Assembly (NCBI GenBank): GCA_039680175.1 | Contig: JBDKTO010000065.1 | Span: 1-64,000 of the forward strand | Length of the DNA stretch: 64,000 nucleotides | Source of the DNA: Veillonellales bacterium | Lineage (GTDB): Bacteria; Bacillota; Negativicutes; JAAYSF01 | Direction: 5' to 3' | Shown here: positions 28,453 through 36,255 of the stretch, one piece after another | Layout: each line of letters opens with the position of its first letter | Position numbering within the stretch: the first letter of the stretch is position 1 | The notes under the pieces: model-generated | What the model was told of the DNA's origin: nothing | Database searches by the model: none | The model's input: only the letters and a program-made list of their open reading frames with translations | Translations under genes and position numbers: made by a program

Positions 28453-29031
28453 CTACCGCTTCCAGGTATAAGGGACTTTGCCCATCAAATCCTCCATAAT
28501 CTGCTTTGCCAGGTAATCGGGATTTCCCATTACCGACCAATCGCCATCATAATCCCGGCTGTCGTGAATATCCAAAAATTGATTTTTTCCAACGTCATAA
28601 CCAACAATCCGTATGGTCAAATCGGTTCGCTGAAACAAATCACCATCGCGGTTGCTAAAAGTAACTGCGGTGAAATTCGTAATTTGCGCCCCAATCACGA
28701 TATCCGCTTGCAAGCTTGTCCCAATCTTCTGCAGCACCGCAGCATTGATTTTCCCCGGTTTATTCCGATTCTGCAATTCGGGGGGCAAGGCCAGCTGAAC
28801 CTCCTTGGCCGGGATCACGTCATAAATAGTAATCACCTTAGCCAATGGCATATGAAACTTAGCTTGCAGCGCGTCAGCAATGACTTGTTCCGTATCCTGA
28901 TCATGGGTATCGCTGCTGTTAAAAACAGGCAGCACGGCAATTCGCTGAGGTTCATAAGCCAGACACGAAGCAGGCAGCGTACCAGCAGCCAGAAAAAAAG
29001 TCATAAACAGAAGCGCCAGAACTTTCTTCAT
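28453..29031 (-). CDS. Exported protein with a TolB/CsgG-like N-terminal fold
   Basis: A signal peptide (KKVLALLFMTFFLAAGTL) precedes a mature domain that starts RIAVLPVFNSSD, the opening strand typical of CsgG/TolB-N-like periplasmic proteins, and contains ADIVIGAQITNF. No clear lipobox is present although a Cys follows the signal region. The role is unknown. AGGAGG lies 7 nt before the third of three tandem ATGs, so I start at 29031 (192 residues). It is followed by the MFS gene and preceded closely by the VOC gene. Confidence 0.7.
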   Translation of the reverse strand: MKKVLALLFMTFFLAAGTLPASCLAYEPQRIAVLPVFNSSDTHDQDTEQVIADALQAKFHMPLAKVITIYDVIPAKEVQLALPPELQNRNKPGKINAAVLQKIGTSLQADIVIGAQITNFTAVTFSNRDGDLFQRTDLTIRIVGYDVGKNQFLDIHDSRDYDGDWSVMGNPDYLAKQIMEDLMGKVPYTWKR

Positions 29032-29045
29032 CATCATTCCTCCTG

Positions 29046-29462
29046 CTATTTCGTCTGCTGTTGGAAGGAATCATAAATTTTCTTGTATTCAAGCGTAGGC
29101 GGTATCGTTTGATACAAATAAAGATGAACACCGTTGGGATCATCCACCACAAAACCGCGTTCGCCCCAGGGCTTATCCTGCATTTCCTGCTGAATGCACA
29201 ATCCGGCCTGTTTTAGTCTGGCATATTCCGCAGCCGCATTTTCCACCTCAAAAGATATAATCAATCCCCGACCGTCAAAAAACTCGCTTTCTTCCCGCTC
29301 AGCCAAAGCAAAGCTGATGCCGCCATTGATATCCGGCGACAGCAGTTCCACATACCAGTCGCTTTCATAAACAAGCCGAAAGCCAAAATACTTCTGATAA
29401 AAATTTTTTGATTCCTGCAATTTTTCCGTACTAATAGTAGCATCCATCCGCTTTATTTTCAT
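29046..29462 (-). CDS. Glyoxalase/VOC-family protein
   Basis: This 138-residue protein has the paired beta-alpha-beta-beta-beta units of the vicinal oxygen chelate fold: DATISTEKLQESKNFYQKYFGF at the start of unit 1 and FVVDDPNGVHLYLYQ at the end of unit 2. The final metal ligand position is not glutamate-clear, so it may be a binding protein as well as an enzyme. The start is the ATG at 29462 with GGAGACGG upstream. It lies 14 bp before the exported-protein gene. Confidence 0.8.
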   Translation of the reverse strand: MKIKRMDATISTEKLQESKNFYQKYFGFRLVYESDWYVELLSPDINGGISFALAEREESEFFDGRGLIISFEVENAAAEYARLKQAGLCIQQEMQDKPWGERGFVVDDPNGVHLYLYQTIPPTLEYKKIYDSFQQQTK

Positions 29463-29568
29463 AATACCGTCTCCATACAAACAATTTATTTACTGGTTCC
29501 TTTCGCCATCCATGCTGCAAACACCTGCCGCTTCCTGCCTGCTTCTCTTATTTCGCTTCATTCCGCCG

Positions 29569-31758
29569 CTATTTTTGTTTCAGCTTCGCCAGCGCATCCG
29601 CTAACGCAGTATTAACCGGTCCTGACTGCCGCTTGTTTTGTTCTCTTAGATACTGGGCAACGTCCTGTTTGGAAGCCTTGTCGCTCTCTTTTTGCTTGCG
29701 CTGGGTAAAAGCGGAAAGCTTCTCCCGGTAGCCGCAGCCGCAGACAAAAATCTGTCCTTCCCCTTCGCCCCGCAGTTCCAGCTTTTTGTGGCAATTGGGA
29801 CATCTGGCATTGGTAATCCGGGCAATGCCCTTGCGATAACCGCATTCCCGATCCTGACAGACAAGCATTTTCCCTTTCTTACCGTTTACCTCCAGCAAAT
29901 ACTTGCCGCACTGCGGGCACTTCGTCCGGGTCATGTTATCATGATGGAACTGTGCCTGACTGTTTTTAATATCTCTTACAACTACATTGGCATATTGCCG
30001 CATTTCATTTACAAAAGCTGTTTTCGGTAAAGAACCCTTGGCAATGGAAGCCAGCTTTTGTTCCCATTGTGCCGTCAGTGTCGGTGATCTTAAGTCTTCC
30101 GGCACCAAAGATAGCAATTGCCGGCCCTTGGCGGTAATCCAGAGATCTTTGCCTTTCTTCTCGATTAAAAAGCTGTTAAACAGCTTCTCGATAATATCGG
30201 CCCGGGTCGCCACGGTTCCCAATCCGCCGGTCTCGCCGATAGTCTTTTTCAGCGCTTCACTCTCCCGGCTCATATACTTGACCGGATTCTCCATGGCGGA
30301 AAGCAAGCTGGCCTCGTTAAACGGTGCCGGCGGTTTTGTTTGTCCGCTGGTCAGGGTAATGGCGGTTATCGGCAATACCTCCCCCTGATGAATACTGGGC
30401 AGCAGCTGCTCGGCAATGTCCCCTTTCGTCTCTTCTTCCTCGAAATGGTTGCCGTAAACCTCTTTCCAGCCGGGCGCAATTACGGTTTTCCCCCGGGCGG
30501 TAAACAATTCCCCGCCGATTTTTGCCGTAACGGTAATTTGTTCATACTCAAAAGGTGGATATAATACGGCTAAGAACCGTTTGACCACTAAATCGTAGAT
30601 TTTCCGTTCCTGATCATTGAAGGCGCTTAAGTTAACAAATTGCTCCGTAGGAATAATGGCGTGATGGTCGGATACCTTGCTGTCGTCGACAAAATGCTTG
30701 CCGGCCTTCAGCGGCCCTTTCGCCGCCTTAAAAGCCGGTTTTGCATAGGGACCAATACCGCAGGCACTTAGACGGTCTTTCATTGTATCCATAATGTCGG
30801 CGGAAAGATAGCGGGAATCCGTTCGCGGATAGGTCAGAACTTTATGATTCTCATACAGCCGCTGCATAATCGACAGTGTCTCTTTGGCCGAATAGCTGAA
30901 AATTTTATTGGCGTCCCGCTGCAGTTCCGTCAAATCATACAGCTGGGGAGAAAAGGTCTTCTTATGCACCTTATTTACTGCCACAACCTGAGCATTCTTT
31001 CCGGTCAGAGACCGTTGGATCTGTTCACACCGTTCTTTAGCGAAGCTCCTGCTGTCTTTCGTTTTGCCGTCCTGCCAGGTTAGCTTTAGCGAATGAGCGG
31101 CAGCCGTTATCCCATAAAATGTCTGCGGCTGGAAATTCTGAATCTCCTGCTCCCGGTTTGCAATAATGGCGAGAGTCGGCGTCTGAACCCTGCCGCAGGA
31201 AAGCTGGGCATTGTACTTGCAGGTTAAGGCCCGGGTGGCGTTGATGCCCACCAGCCAGTCAGCCTCAGCCCTGGCGACTGCCGATGCAAAGAGATTCTCA
31301 TATTCCCTGCCGGGTCTTAATTTGCTGAATCCGGCTTGAATCGCCTTGTCGGTAACCGAGGAAATCCATAACCGTTTTACCGGTTTATGAATATGAGCCT
31401 TCTCCAGTATCCATCTGGCAACCAGCTCCCCCTCCCGCCCGGCATCGGTGGCGATAACAACTTCACCCACATCTTTCCGGTTCAGCTGCTCTTTCACTGT
31501 ATTAAACTGTCTGCCGCTTTGCTTGATAACAACCAGTTTCAATTGCTGGGGCAGCATCGGCAGATCCTCCAGCCGCCAGGCTTTGTATTTTTCATCATAG
31601 GCTTCCGGATCGGCCAAAGTGACTAAATGCCCCAGAGCCCAGGTAACAATATGTTTTTCACCTTCAAAATAACCGTTTCCCTGTTTTTGACAATGGAGCA
31701 CCCGGGCCAAATCCCGCCCGACAGAAGGCTTTTCCGCTAATACTAGTGCTTTACTCAT
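29569..31758 (-). CDS. topB: DNA topoisomerase III (first paralogue)
   Basis: This 729-residue type IA topoisomerase has the Toprim start LVLAEKPSVGRDLA, acidic motif DAGREGE, the active-site tyrosine in TYPRTDSRYL (about residue 315) and GTVATRADIIEKL. Two C-terminal zinc ribbons (CPQCGKYLL..., CPNCHKKLEL...) bind single-stranded DNA. Topoisomerase III decatenates replication and recombination intermediates, often with RecQ, which is also encoded at 41-43 kb. The start is the ATG at 31758 with GGGAGAGG upstream. Confidence 0.93.
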   Translation of the reverse strand: MSKALVLAEKPSVGRDLARVLHCQKQGNGYFEGEKHIVTWALGHLVTLADPEAYDEKYKAWRLEDLPMLPQQLKLVVIKQSGRQFNTVKEQLNRKDVGEVVIATDAGREGELVARWILEKAHIHKPVKRLWISSVTDKAIQAGFSKLRPGREYENLFASAVARAEADWLVGINATRALTCKYNAQLSCGRVQTPTLAIIANREQEIQNFQPQTFYGITAAAHSLKLTWQDGKTKDSRSFAKERCEQIQRSLTGKNAQVVAVNKVHKKTFSPQLYDLTELQRDANKIFSYSAKETLSIMQRLYENHKVLTYPRTDSRYLSADIMDTMKDRLSACGIGPYAKPAFKAAKGPLKAGKHFVDDSKVSDHHAIIPTEQFVNLSAFNDQERKIYDLVVKRFLAVLYPPFEYEQITVTAKIGGELFTARGKTVIAPGWKEVYGNHFEEEETKGDIAEQLLPSIHQGEVLPITAITLTSGQTKPPAPFNEASLLSAMENPVKYMSRESEALKKTIGETGGLGTVATRADIIEKLFNSFLIEKKGKDLWITAKGRQLLSLVPEDLRSPTLTAQWEQKLASIAKGSLPKTAFVNEMRQYANVVVRDIKNSQAQFHHDNMTRTKCPQCGKYLLEVNGKKGKMLVCQDRECGYRKGIARITNARCPNCHKKLELRGEGEGQIFVCGCGYREKLSAFTQRKQKESDKASKQDVAQYLREQNKRQSGPVNTALADALAKLKQK

Positions 31759-31861
31759 CGTAAAATCCTCTCCCAATAAATTATACCTAAATCGTACCAC
31801 AAATATAAAGATATTTTAGCACGAACTTGATCCTCTGGAATAAAAATCAAATGAAGAAACC

Positions 31862-31884
31862 CTAATGCCCCGCCGCGGCATTAG
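31862..31884 (-). terminator. Possible terminator after the metallophosphoesterase gene
   Basis: CTAATGCC/GGCATTAG with a 7-nt loop, followed on the minus strand by a moderately T-rich stretch. Confidence 0.45.
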
Positions 31885-31901
31885 AGTACTTTTGTGCGGC
31901 A

Positions 31902-33086
31902 TCATGAATTTTTCAACGTAAAAATGCTGATTTCCGGCGGACAGCCCAAGCGGAAAGGGAACCACTGGCCGGCACCGATATTCACGTAGCCATATGTTTC
32001 GTTTTCCTGATACAGCCCGCCCATGAAATCATAATGCACCGGCAGCAAAGAGTGTCCGAAAATCCTGACCTGTCCGCCATGAGTATGTCCGGCAAGAGTC
32101 AGGGGAATCCGCCTGTTAAATCCGTCAAACAGAAAATCCGGGTGGTGAGCCAGCAGGATTTGGAAAGCTCCCGCCGGCACATCCGCCACGGCACTTTCCA
32201 TAAACTTATGCCGCAGCATCTCTCGTTCTGTCGCTGAATTGGTCCGGGGATAATCGACTCCCAAAAGATACAGTGATTCGCCGCCTGACTGAAGCTGCAC
32301 ACTGGTATTCTCCAGGATGGCAACCGGGCTTTTCACCAGTTCCCGGCGTATCCGGTTCACATCGCGAAAATATTCATGATTGCCCCAGCAAAAAAACATA
32401 CCGAAAGGTATTGTCGCAGCCAGTTCAGTCAGTTTATCCACACTCGCAGTAAGCAAATCCAAATCATCAATTAAATCCCCGGTAATCACCACCAGATCCG
32501 GTTTTTCTTTTTTCACCAGCCGCAGCACGTAGTCCAGCCTGCCTAAATTAAAATAGGGACCTAAATGAGCATCACTGATTTGAGCGATTTTCAAGCCGTT
32601 AAAAGCGGCAGGAAGTTCCTGCCAGCTTAAATTCAGACGACGAACCGTCATGGTTGCCTCGGCGGAGCATACGCCAAAAGTGCTGGGAACAAAAGCCAAA
32701 ACGGGAACCGCATACAGCGTATTCTGCAAAAAGGCGCGGCGCGTGACTGTCAGTCCCTCTCTTGGCTCAGTCTCTGGCTCACTGCAAATGCCGCGAACCA
32801 GGCGCCGGACTACAAACAGCAGGGGAAAACACACCAGCAGAACAATCTCGCCGGTCACCCAGATAAAGCCCGGATAAGCCATGGGCGACAACCATTGGTA
32901 AAGGGGCAGATTAAACCGGGTCAGCCAGCTATAGCTGATGGAGGAGCAGGCGGCCAGCGTAATCAGCCAGTAGCCGCAGCGAACCCAGGACGGATAGGGC
33001 CGGGGATACCATTTGACCAGCAGCCGCCAATTCACCCAGCAAATCAGAAAAATAAGCGCAATGAGCACTGGATAAAACAAACGCAT
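31902..33086 (-). CDS. Membrane metallophosphoesterase with internal Tat-like segment
   Basis: Four N-terminal hydrophobic helices (about residues 3-105) are followed by a twin-arginine-like segment TRRAFLQNTLYAVPVLAF (about 118) and a calcineurin-like phosphoesterase domain: QISDAHLG, VITGDLIDD, GNHEYF, LAHHPD and LAGHTHGGQ. The catalytic domain matches YkuE/YaeI, extracytoplasmic enzymes that act on lipid or wall substrates. The helices plus Tat-like helix should place it outside the inner membrane. The start at 33086 has GGGAGGAG upstream; the protein is 394 residues. It is 18 bp downstream of a DEAD-box gene. Confidence 0.85.
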   Translation of the reverse strand: MRLFYPVLIALIFLICWVNWRLLVKWYPRPYPSWVRCGYWLITLAACSSISYSWLTRFNLPLYQWLSPMAYPGFIWVTGEIVLLVCFPLLFVVRRLVRGICSEPETEPREGLTVTRRAFLQNTLYAVPVLAFVPSTFGVCSAEATMTVRRLNLSWQELPAAFNGLKIAQISDAHLGPYFNLGRLDYVLRLVKKEKPDLVVITGDLIDDLDLLTASVDKLTELAATIPFGMFFCWGNHEYFRDVNRIRRELVKSPVAILENTSVQLQSGGESLYLLGVDYPRTNSATEREMLRHKFMESAVADVPAGAFQILLAHHPDFLFDGFNRRIPLTLAGHTHGGQVRIFGHSLLPVHYDFMGGLYQENETYGYVNIGAGQWFPFRLGCPPEISIFTLKNS

Positions 33087-33104
33087 GGATTCTCCTCCCA
33101 ATCG

Positions 33105-34283
33105 TTACTCGGCCGAGCGCCTGTCTGATGCGGGGTTCGCCTGATGAATGTTCACAATCCGGCCTCTTGTCACTTGCTTGGCCGCAATCTCTATTTTCAG
33201 CGTTTTTTCATATTTCCCCAGAAAAGCCAGTTCCTTGCGATCGGCAAGGGAAATGGCAGTACCCTTTTTGCCGGCGCGGCCCGTCCGCCCTACCCGGTGA
33301 AGATACACTCTGGGATCTTCCGGCAAGTTCAGATTAAATACATATTCAATACCCGGTATATCCAACCCGCGGGCTGCCACATCGGAAGCAACCAGCAGCT
33401 GGATCTTCCCGCTGCGAAAACCGTCCAAGGCCATTTTGCGGTCAGTCTTCACTGAACCGCCGTGAATGCCGGCGGTTTTCAACCCAATGTAATTCAGCTT
33501 ATCTACCAGCCGATCAATATTGTCGCCGCTGTTAACAAAAACCAACGCCTGCTCAACCGGTATCCCTCTGACCAGCTTCCGCAGCGTCTCCAGTTTATCC
33601 CGCTGTGCCGTAAGAAAATACATATGCTCAATCCGCGGGGAAACTGCCTCCGGTTCGGTTACCCGAATTACTTCCGGTTCCCGCAGCAGCGGTTTCGCTT
33701 TTTCCATCGCAACAGGGGTAATCGTAGCGGAAAACAACAGCATTTGCCGGTCTCTCAGCGTCGTCTTGATAACCGCTTTTACCCCGTCCAGATTTTGGTC
33801 GTCCAGAAGACGGTCGGCTTCATCCAAAATGATTGTTTTGATGGTTTGCGACGTAATCTTCTTTTTTTGAATCAGTTCCAGAATCCGTCCGCCGGAACCC
33901 ACGATGATATGAGGCTTCTCTCTCAGTTTTTCGATCTGGCGGGTAATATTCACATTGCCGATAACCGGTGATGACGTAACCGGCAGTCCTGAGTTTTCCG
34001 CCAGCAGTTCAATCTGACGCTGTATTTGAATAGCCAGTTCATGGGTCGGCGTAAGAATGATGGCCTGCATTTCCCGTTTCGTAAGATCCAGTTTTTGAAA
34101 CAAAGGCAGCAAATAAGCCAGCGTCTTGCCGGTCCCGGTTGCCGACTGCCCAATAACGTCTTTTCCCTGCAGGACCGGGGGAATCACCCGCTGCTGCACT
34201 CCCGTCGGAGCGGTAATACCGGCTTGCTTCAATCCTGCCACCAGCGACGCCGTGATTCCCAATTGTTCAAAAGATTGATTCAT
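33105..34283 (-). CDS. DEAD-box ATP-dependent RNA helicase (first)
   Basis: This 392-residue protein has the full set of DEAD-box motifs: Q motif (GVQQRVIP), motif I ATGTGKT, Ia PTHELA, motif II LDEADRLL, motif III SATI, and in the second RecA domain SDVAARGLDIPG and HRVGRTGRAG. The tail is short and basic. Motif Ib reads GSGGRILE rather than the usual GTPGR. It probably unwinds short RNA duplexes in ribosome assembly or mRNA decay. It is upstream of and co-oriented with the metallophosphoesterase, and divergent from the second DEAD-box gene. Confidence 0.92.
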   Translation of the reverse strand: MNQSFEQLGITASLVAGLKQAGITAPTGVQQRVIPPVLQGKDVIGQSATGTGKTLAYLLPLFQKLDLTKREMQAIILTPTHELAIQIQRQIELLAENSGLPVTSSPVIGNVNITRQIEKLREKPHIIVGSGGRILELIQKKKITSQTIKTIILDEADRLLDDQNLDGVKAVIKTTLRDRQMLLFSATITPVAMEKAKPLLREPEVIRVTEPEAVSPRIEHMYFLTAQRDKLETLRKLVRGIPVEQALVFVNSGDNIDRLVDKLNYIGLKTAGIHGGSVKTDRKMALDGFRSGKIQLLVASDVAARGLDIPGIEYVFNLNLPEDPRVYLHRVGRTGRAGKKGTAISLADRKELAFLGKYEKTLKIEIAAKQVTRGRIVNIHQANPASDRRSAE

Positions 34284-34380
34284 AGTCCTTCTCCCTCAAA
34301 ATAGATTCAATATTTCTTTATTCTAAAGCAGCCTCTTTCATTATACCCTATTTTGTGCCGTTCATAACGAAAACTGCATT

Positions 34381-34538
34381 TTCCCGTGTCCTTTGTGTCT
34401 TCGCGGTTATCGTTCCCCAGGCGGGGATGCAGGGCTTTGAAACCACGAAGGCGCAAAGAGCGCAAAGGGGTTATGGTTTTTATTCTATTTTCCCTTCTTT
34501 TTCCGTGTCCTTTGTGCCTTCGCGGTTATCGTTCCCCA
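34381..34538. repeat. Intergenic repeat element with two direct copies and an inverted relative
   Basis: Two near-identical 38-39 bp copies (34381-34419 and 34501-34538, containing GTGTCCTTTGTG and CTTCGCGGTTATCGTTCCCCA) flank an inverted, diverged version (34443-34468, CGAAGGCGCAAAGAGCGCAAAGG). It fills most of the 359-bp gap between the two divergent helicase genes. I see no gene in this gap. Confidence 0.75.
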
Positions 34539-34642
34539 TTTTGTTCTGCTTGCGGTACGATAGCGGCATAGCCTATCTTATATTAGCGCAAACTGATATA
34601 ATGATGGGTACTATCCGATAATGAAAAGAAGAGGTGTATTCA

Positions 34643-35977
34643 ATGTCGTCAGACTTCACCGCGCTGGGTATCCGGCGTGAAATAAATGACTCCTTACGGG
34701 ACAGCGGCATCACCAGCCCTACCCCCGTCCAGCTTCAGGCCATTCCGCTGCTGATGGCAGGAAAAGATCTGATTGCCCAGTCCCAAACCGGTACCGGAAA
34801 AACCCTTGCCTTTCTGCTGCCTATTTTGGAAAAAATCAAAATAAGCGCTCCTTACGTCCAAGCATTAATTGTAACACCGACTAGGGAACTGGCTCGGCAA
34901 ATAACAAAAGAAACAACGAAACTGGCCCAACCCATGGGCATCAATGTTCTCTCCGCCTACGGCGGTGAGGCGGTTGAGCAGCAAATCAGAAAACTAAAAG
35001 GCAATCCCCACATTGTAATCGGCACACCGGGCCGGCTGCTGGATCATGCCCGGCGCAAAACCCTGCAGCTGTCCGGCGTGTCAACACTGGTCATTGACGA
35101 AGCCGATCAAATGCTGCATATGGGTTTTTTAGAAGACATGGAAGAAATCATCGCCCAAACCTCCGGCAAACGGCAAACAATGTTGTTCTCAGCCACCATG
35201 CCTGCCAAAATCCGGGCCCTCGCCTCTCAATATATGAAGCAGCCGGTCAACATCAGCATCGAAAGTTCGCATGTGACATTGGACGAAATCAAGCAAATCA
35301 CCGTGGAGCTTGCCGAAGCCGACAAACTTGACAAGCTTTGCGGCATGATTGATCGCTATCAGCCCTATTTAGCCATTGTATTCTGTCATACCCGCGAACG
35401 GGTCATCTCCGTCAATACTGCTCTCAGCCAACGGGGATATGCTTCCGATGAACTCCACGGCGAGCTGACTCAGGCCAAGCGGACACAAGTCATGCGGCGC
35501 TTCAGCAGCGCCAAGCTGCAGATATTGGTAGCCACCGATATCGCCGCCCGGGGACTGGATATTGAAGGCGTCACCCATGTATTTAATTATGACATTCCCC
35601 ATGATGCCGAAAGCTATATCCACCGCATCGGTCGAACCGGTCGGGCCGGAGAAACCGGCACGGCGGTTACCTTTGTTACCCCGGCGGAACATCTTTATCT
35701 GCGGCTGATCGAGCAGGCTATCCGCGCGCCCATTGAAAAGCAGAAAGCAAACGGACAAACGGTTATTAAGAAAGCGAGCACGGCCTACAAACGCAAGGCT
35801 GGCGATACTGTAAGGCCGGATAAAAAAAATGATTTCACACCTACCGGTAAAAAGCCGCCAAAAAAAACCGTCAGCCACAGCGGCAGCAATCTGCGAAGCC
35901 GCCGCAAGCTCAAGACGGCTGGAGAAAATGTCGCTAAAAAGTCCTATGGTGCTAAAAGAAAGGCAGCCCGGCATTAA
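34643..35977 (+). CDS. DEAD-box ATP-dependent RNA helicase (second)
   Basis: This 444-residue helicase has motif I SQTGTGKT, PTRELA, TPGRLL, IDEADQML, SATMP, ARGLDIEG and HRIGRTGRAG, all canonical. A C-terminal tail of about 75 residues is very basic (repeated Lys/Arg), as in CshA/DeaD-type helicases, and should bind RNA. I start at the ATG at 34643, with AGAAGAGGTG upstream; the GTG at 34634 lies within that site. It is divergent from the first helicase gene. Confidence 0.93.
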   Translation: MSSDFTALGIRREINDSLRDSGITSPTPVQLQAIPLLMAGKDLIAQSQTGTGKTLAFLLPILEKIKISAPYVQALIVTPTRELARQITKETTKLAQPMGINVLSAYGGEAVEQQIRKLKGNPHIVIGTPGRLLDHARRKTLQLSGVSTLVIDEADQMLHMGFLEDMEEIIAQTSGKRQTMLFSATMPAKIRALASQYMKQPVNISIESSHVTLDEIKQITVELAEADKLDKLCGMIDRYQPYLAIVFCHTRERVISVNTALSQRGYASDELHGELTQAKRTQVMRRFSSAKLQILVATDIAARGLDIEGVTHVFNYDIPHDAESYIHRIGRTGRAGETGTAVTFVTPAEHLYLRLIEQAIRAPIEKQKANGQTVIKKASTAYKRKAGDTVRPDKKNDFTPTGKKPPKKTVSHSGSNLRSRRKLKTAGENVAKKSYGAKRKAARH

Positions 35978-35995
35978 GGCTGCGGAGTTGATTTG

Positions 35996-36064
35996 GCGCA
36001 TAGCGCATGGCCCATGGCGCATAGCTCATAGCACTTGGCAATTGGAACTTGGAACTTGGAATTG
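35996..36064. repeat. Degenerate short tandem repeats (GCGCATA and TTGGAAC types)
   Basis: A run of GCGCATA/GCCCATG/GCTCATA-like heptamers is followed by TTGGCAA/TTGGAAC heptamer-like units. The first half is related to the GCTCATA repeat at 18444-18471. Confidence 0.7.
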
Positions 36065-36127
36065 AGAAAAAAATCTGAAGGACTGCAAGCCTTGGGCCGA
36101 GAATTAGCCATAAGCGGAGGTTAAGCG

Positions 36128-36193
36128 ATGGCGGCGGAGCGTTGGTTAATCCCCGGATCAGGGCGGTGCCGCTTTCTAGATGCTTACATTTAA
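36128..36193 (+). CDS. Possible 21-residue microprotein
   Basis: A short frame begins with ATG, has GGAGG 7 nt upstream, encodes 21 residues (ending RFLDAYI) and stops 18 bp before a terminator. No family is recognised. The good ribosome-binding site and following terminator are the only support; it could be chance. Confidence 0.25.
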   Translation: MAAERWLIPGSGRCRFLDAYI

Positions 36194-36211
36194 CACATAG
36201 CTCACCATATC

Positions 36212-36254
36212 AAAAGGCTCACAAGCTTCTGTATCAGAGACTTGTGAACCTTTT
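36212..36254. terminator. Bidirectional terminator
   Basis: AAAAGG...TCACAAG pairs with CTTGTGA..CCTTTT, with A/T-rich flanks on both sides. It lies just past the stop codon of the leftward topoisomerase gene and downstream of the rightward helicase region. Confidence 0.7.
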
Positions 36255-36255
36255 A

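Noticed and set aside
34355-34621. Open frame of 88 codons between the two DEAD-box genes
   Set aside because: It runs through the intergenic repeat element; its sequence is a translation of that repeat and has no ribosome-binding site.
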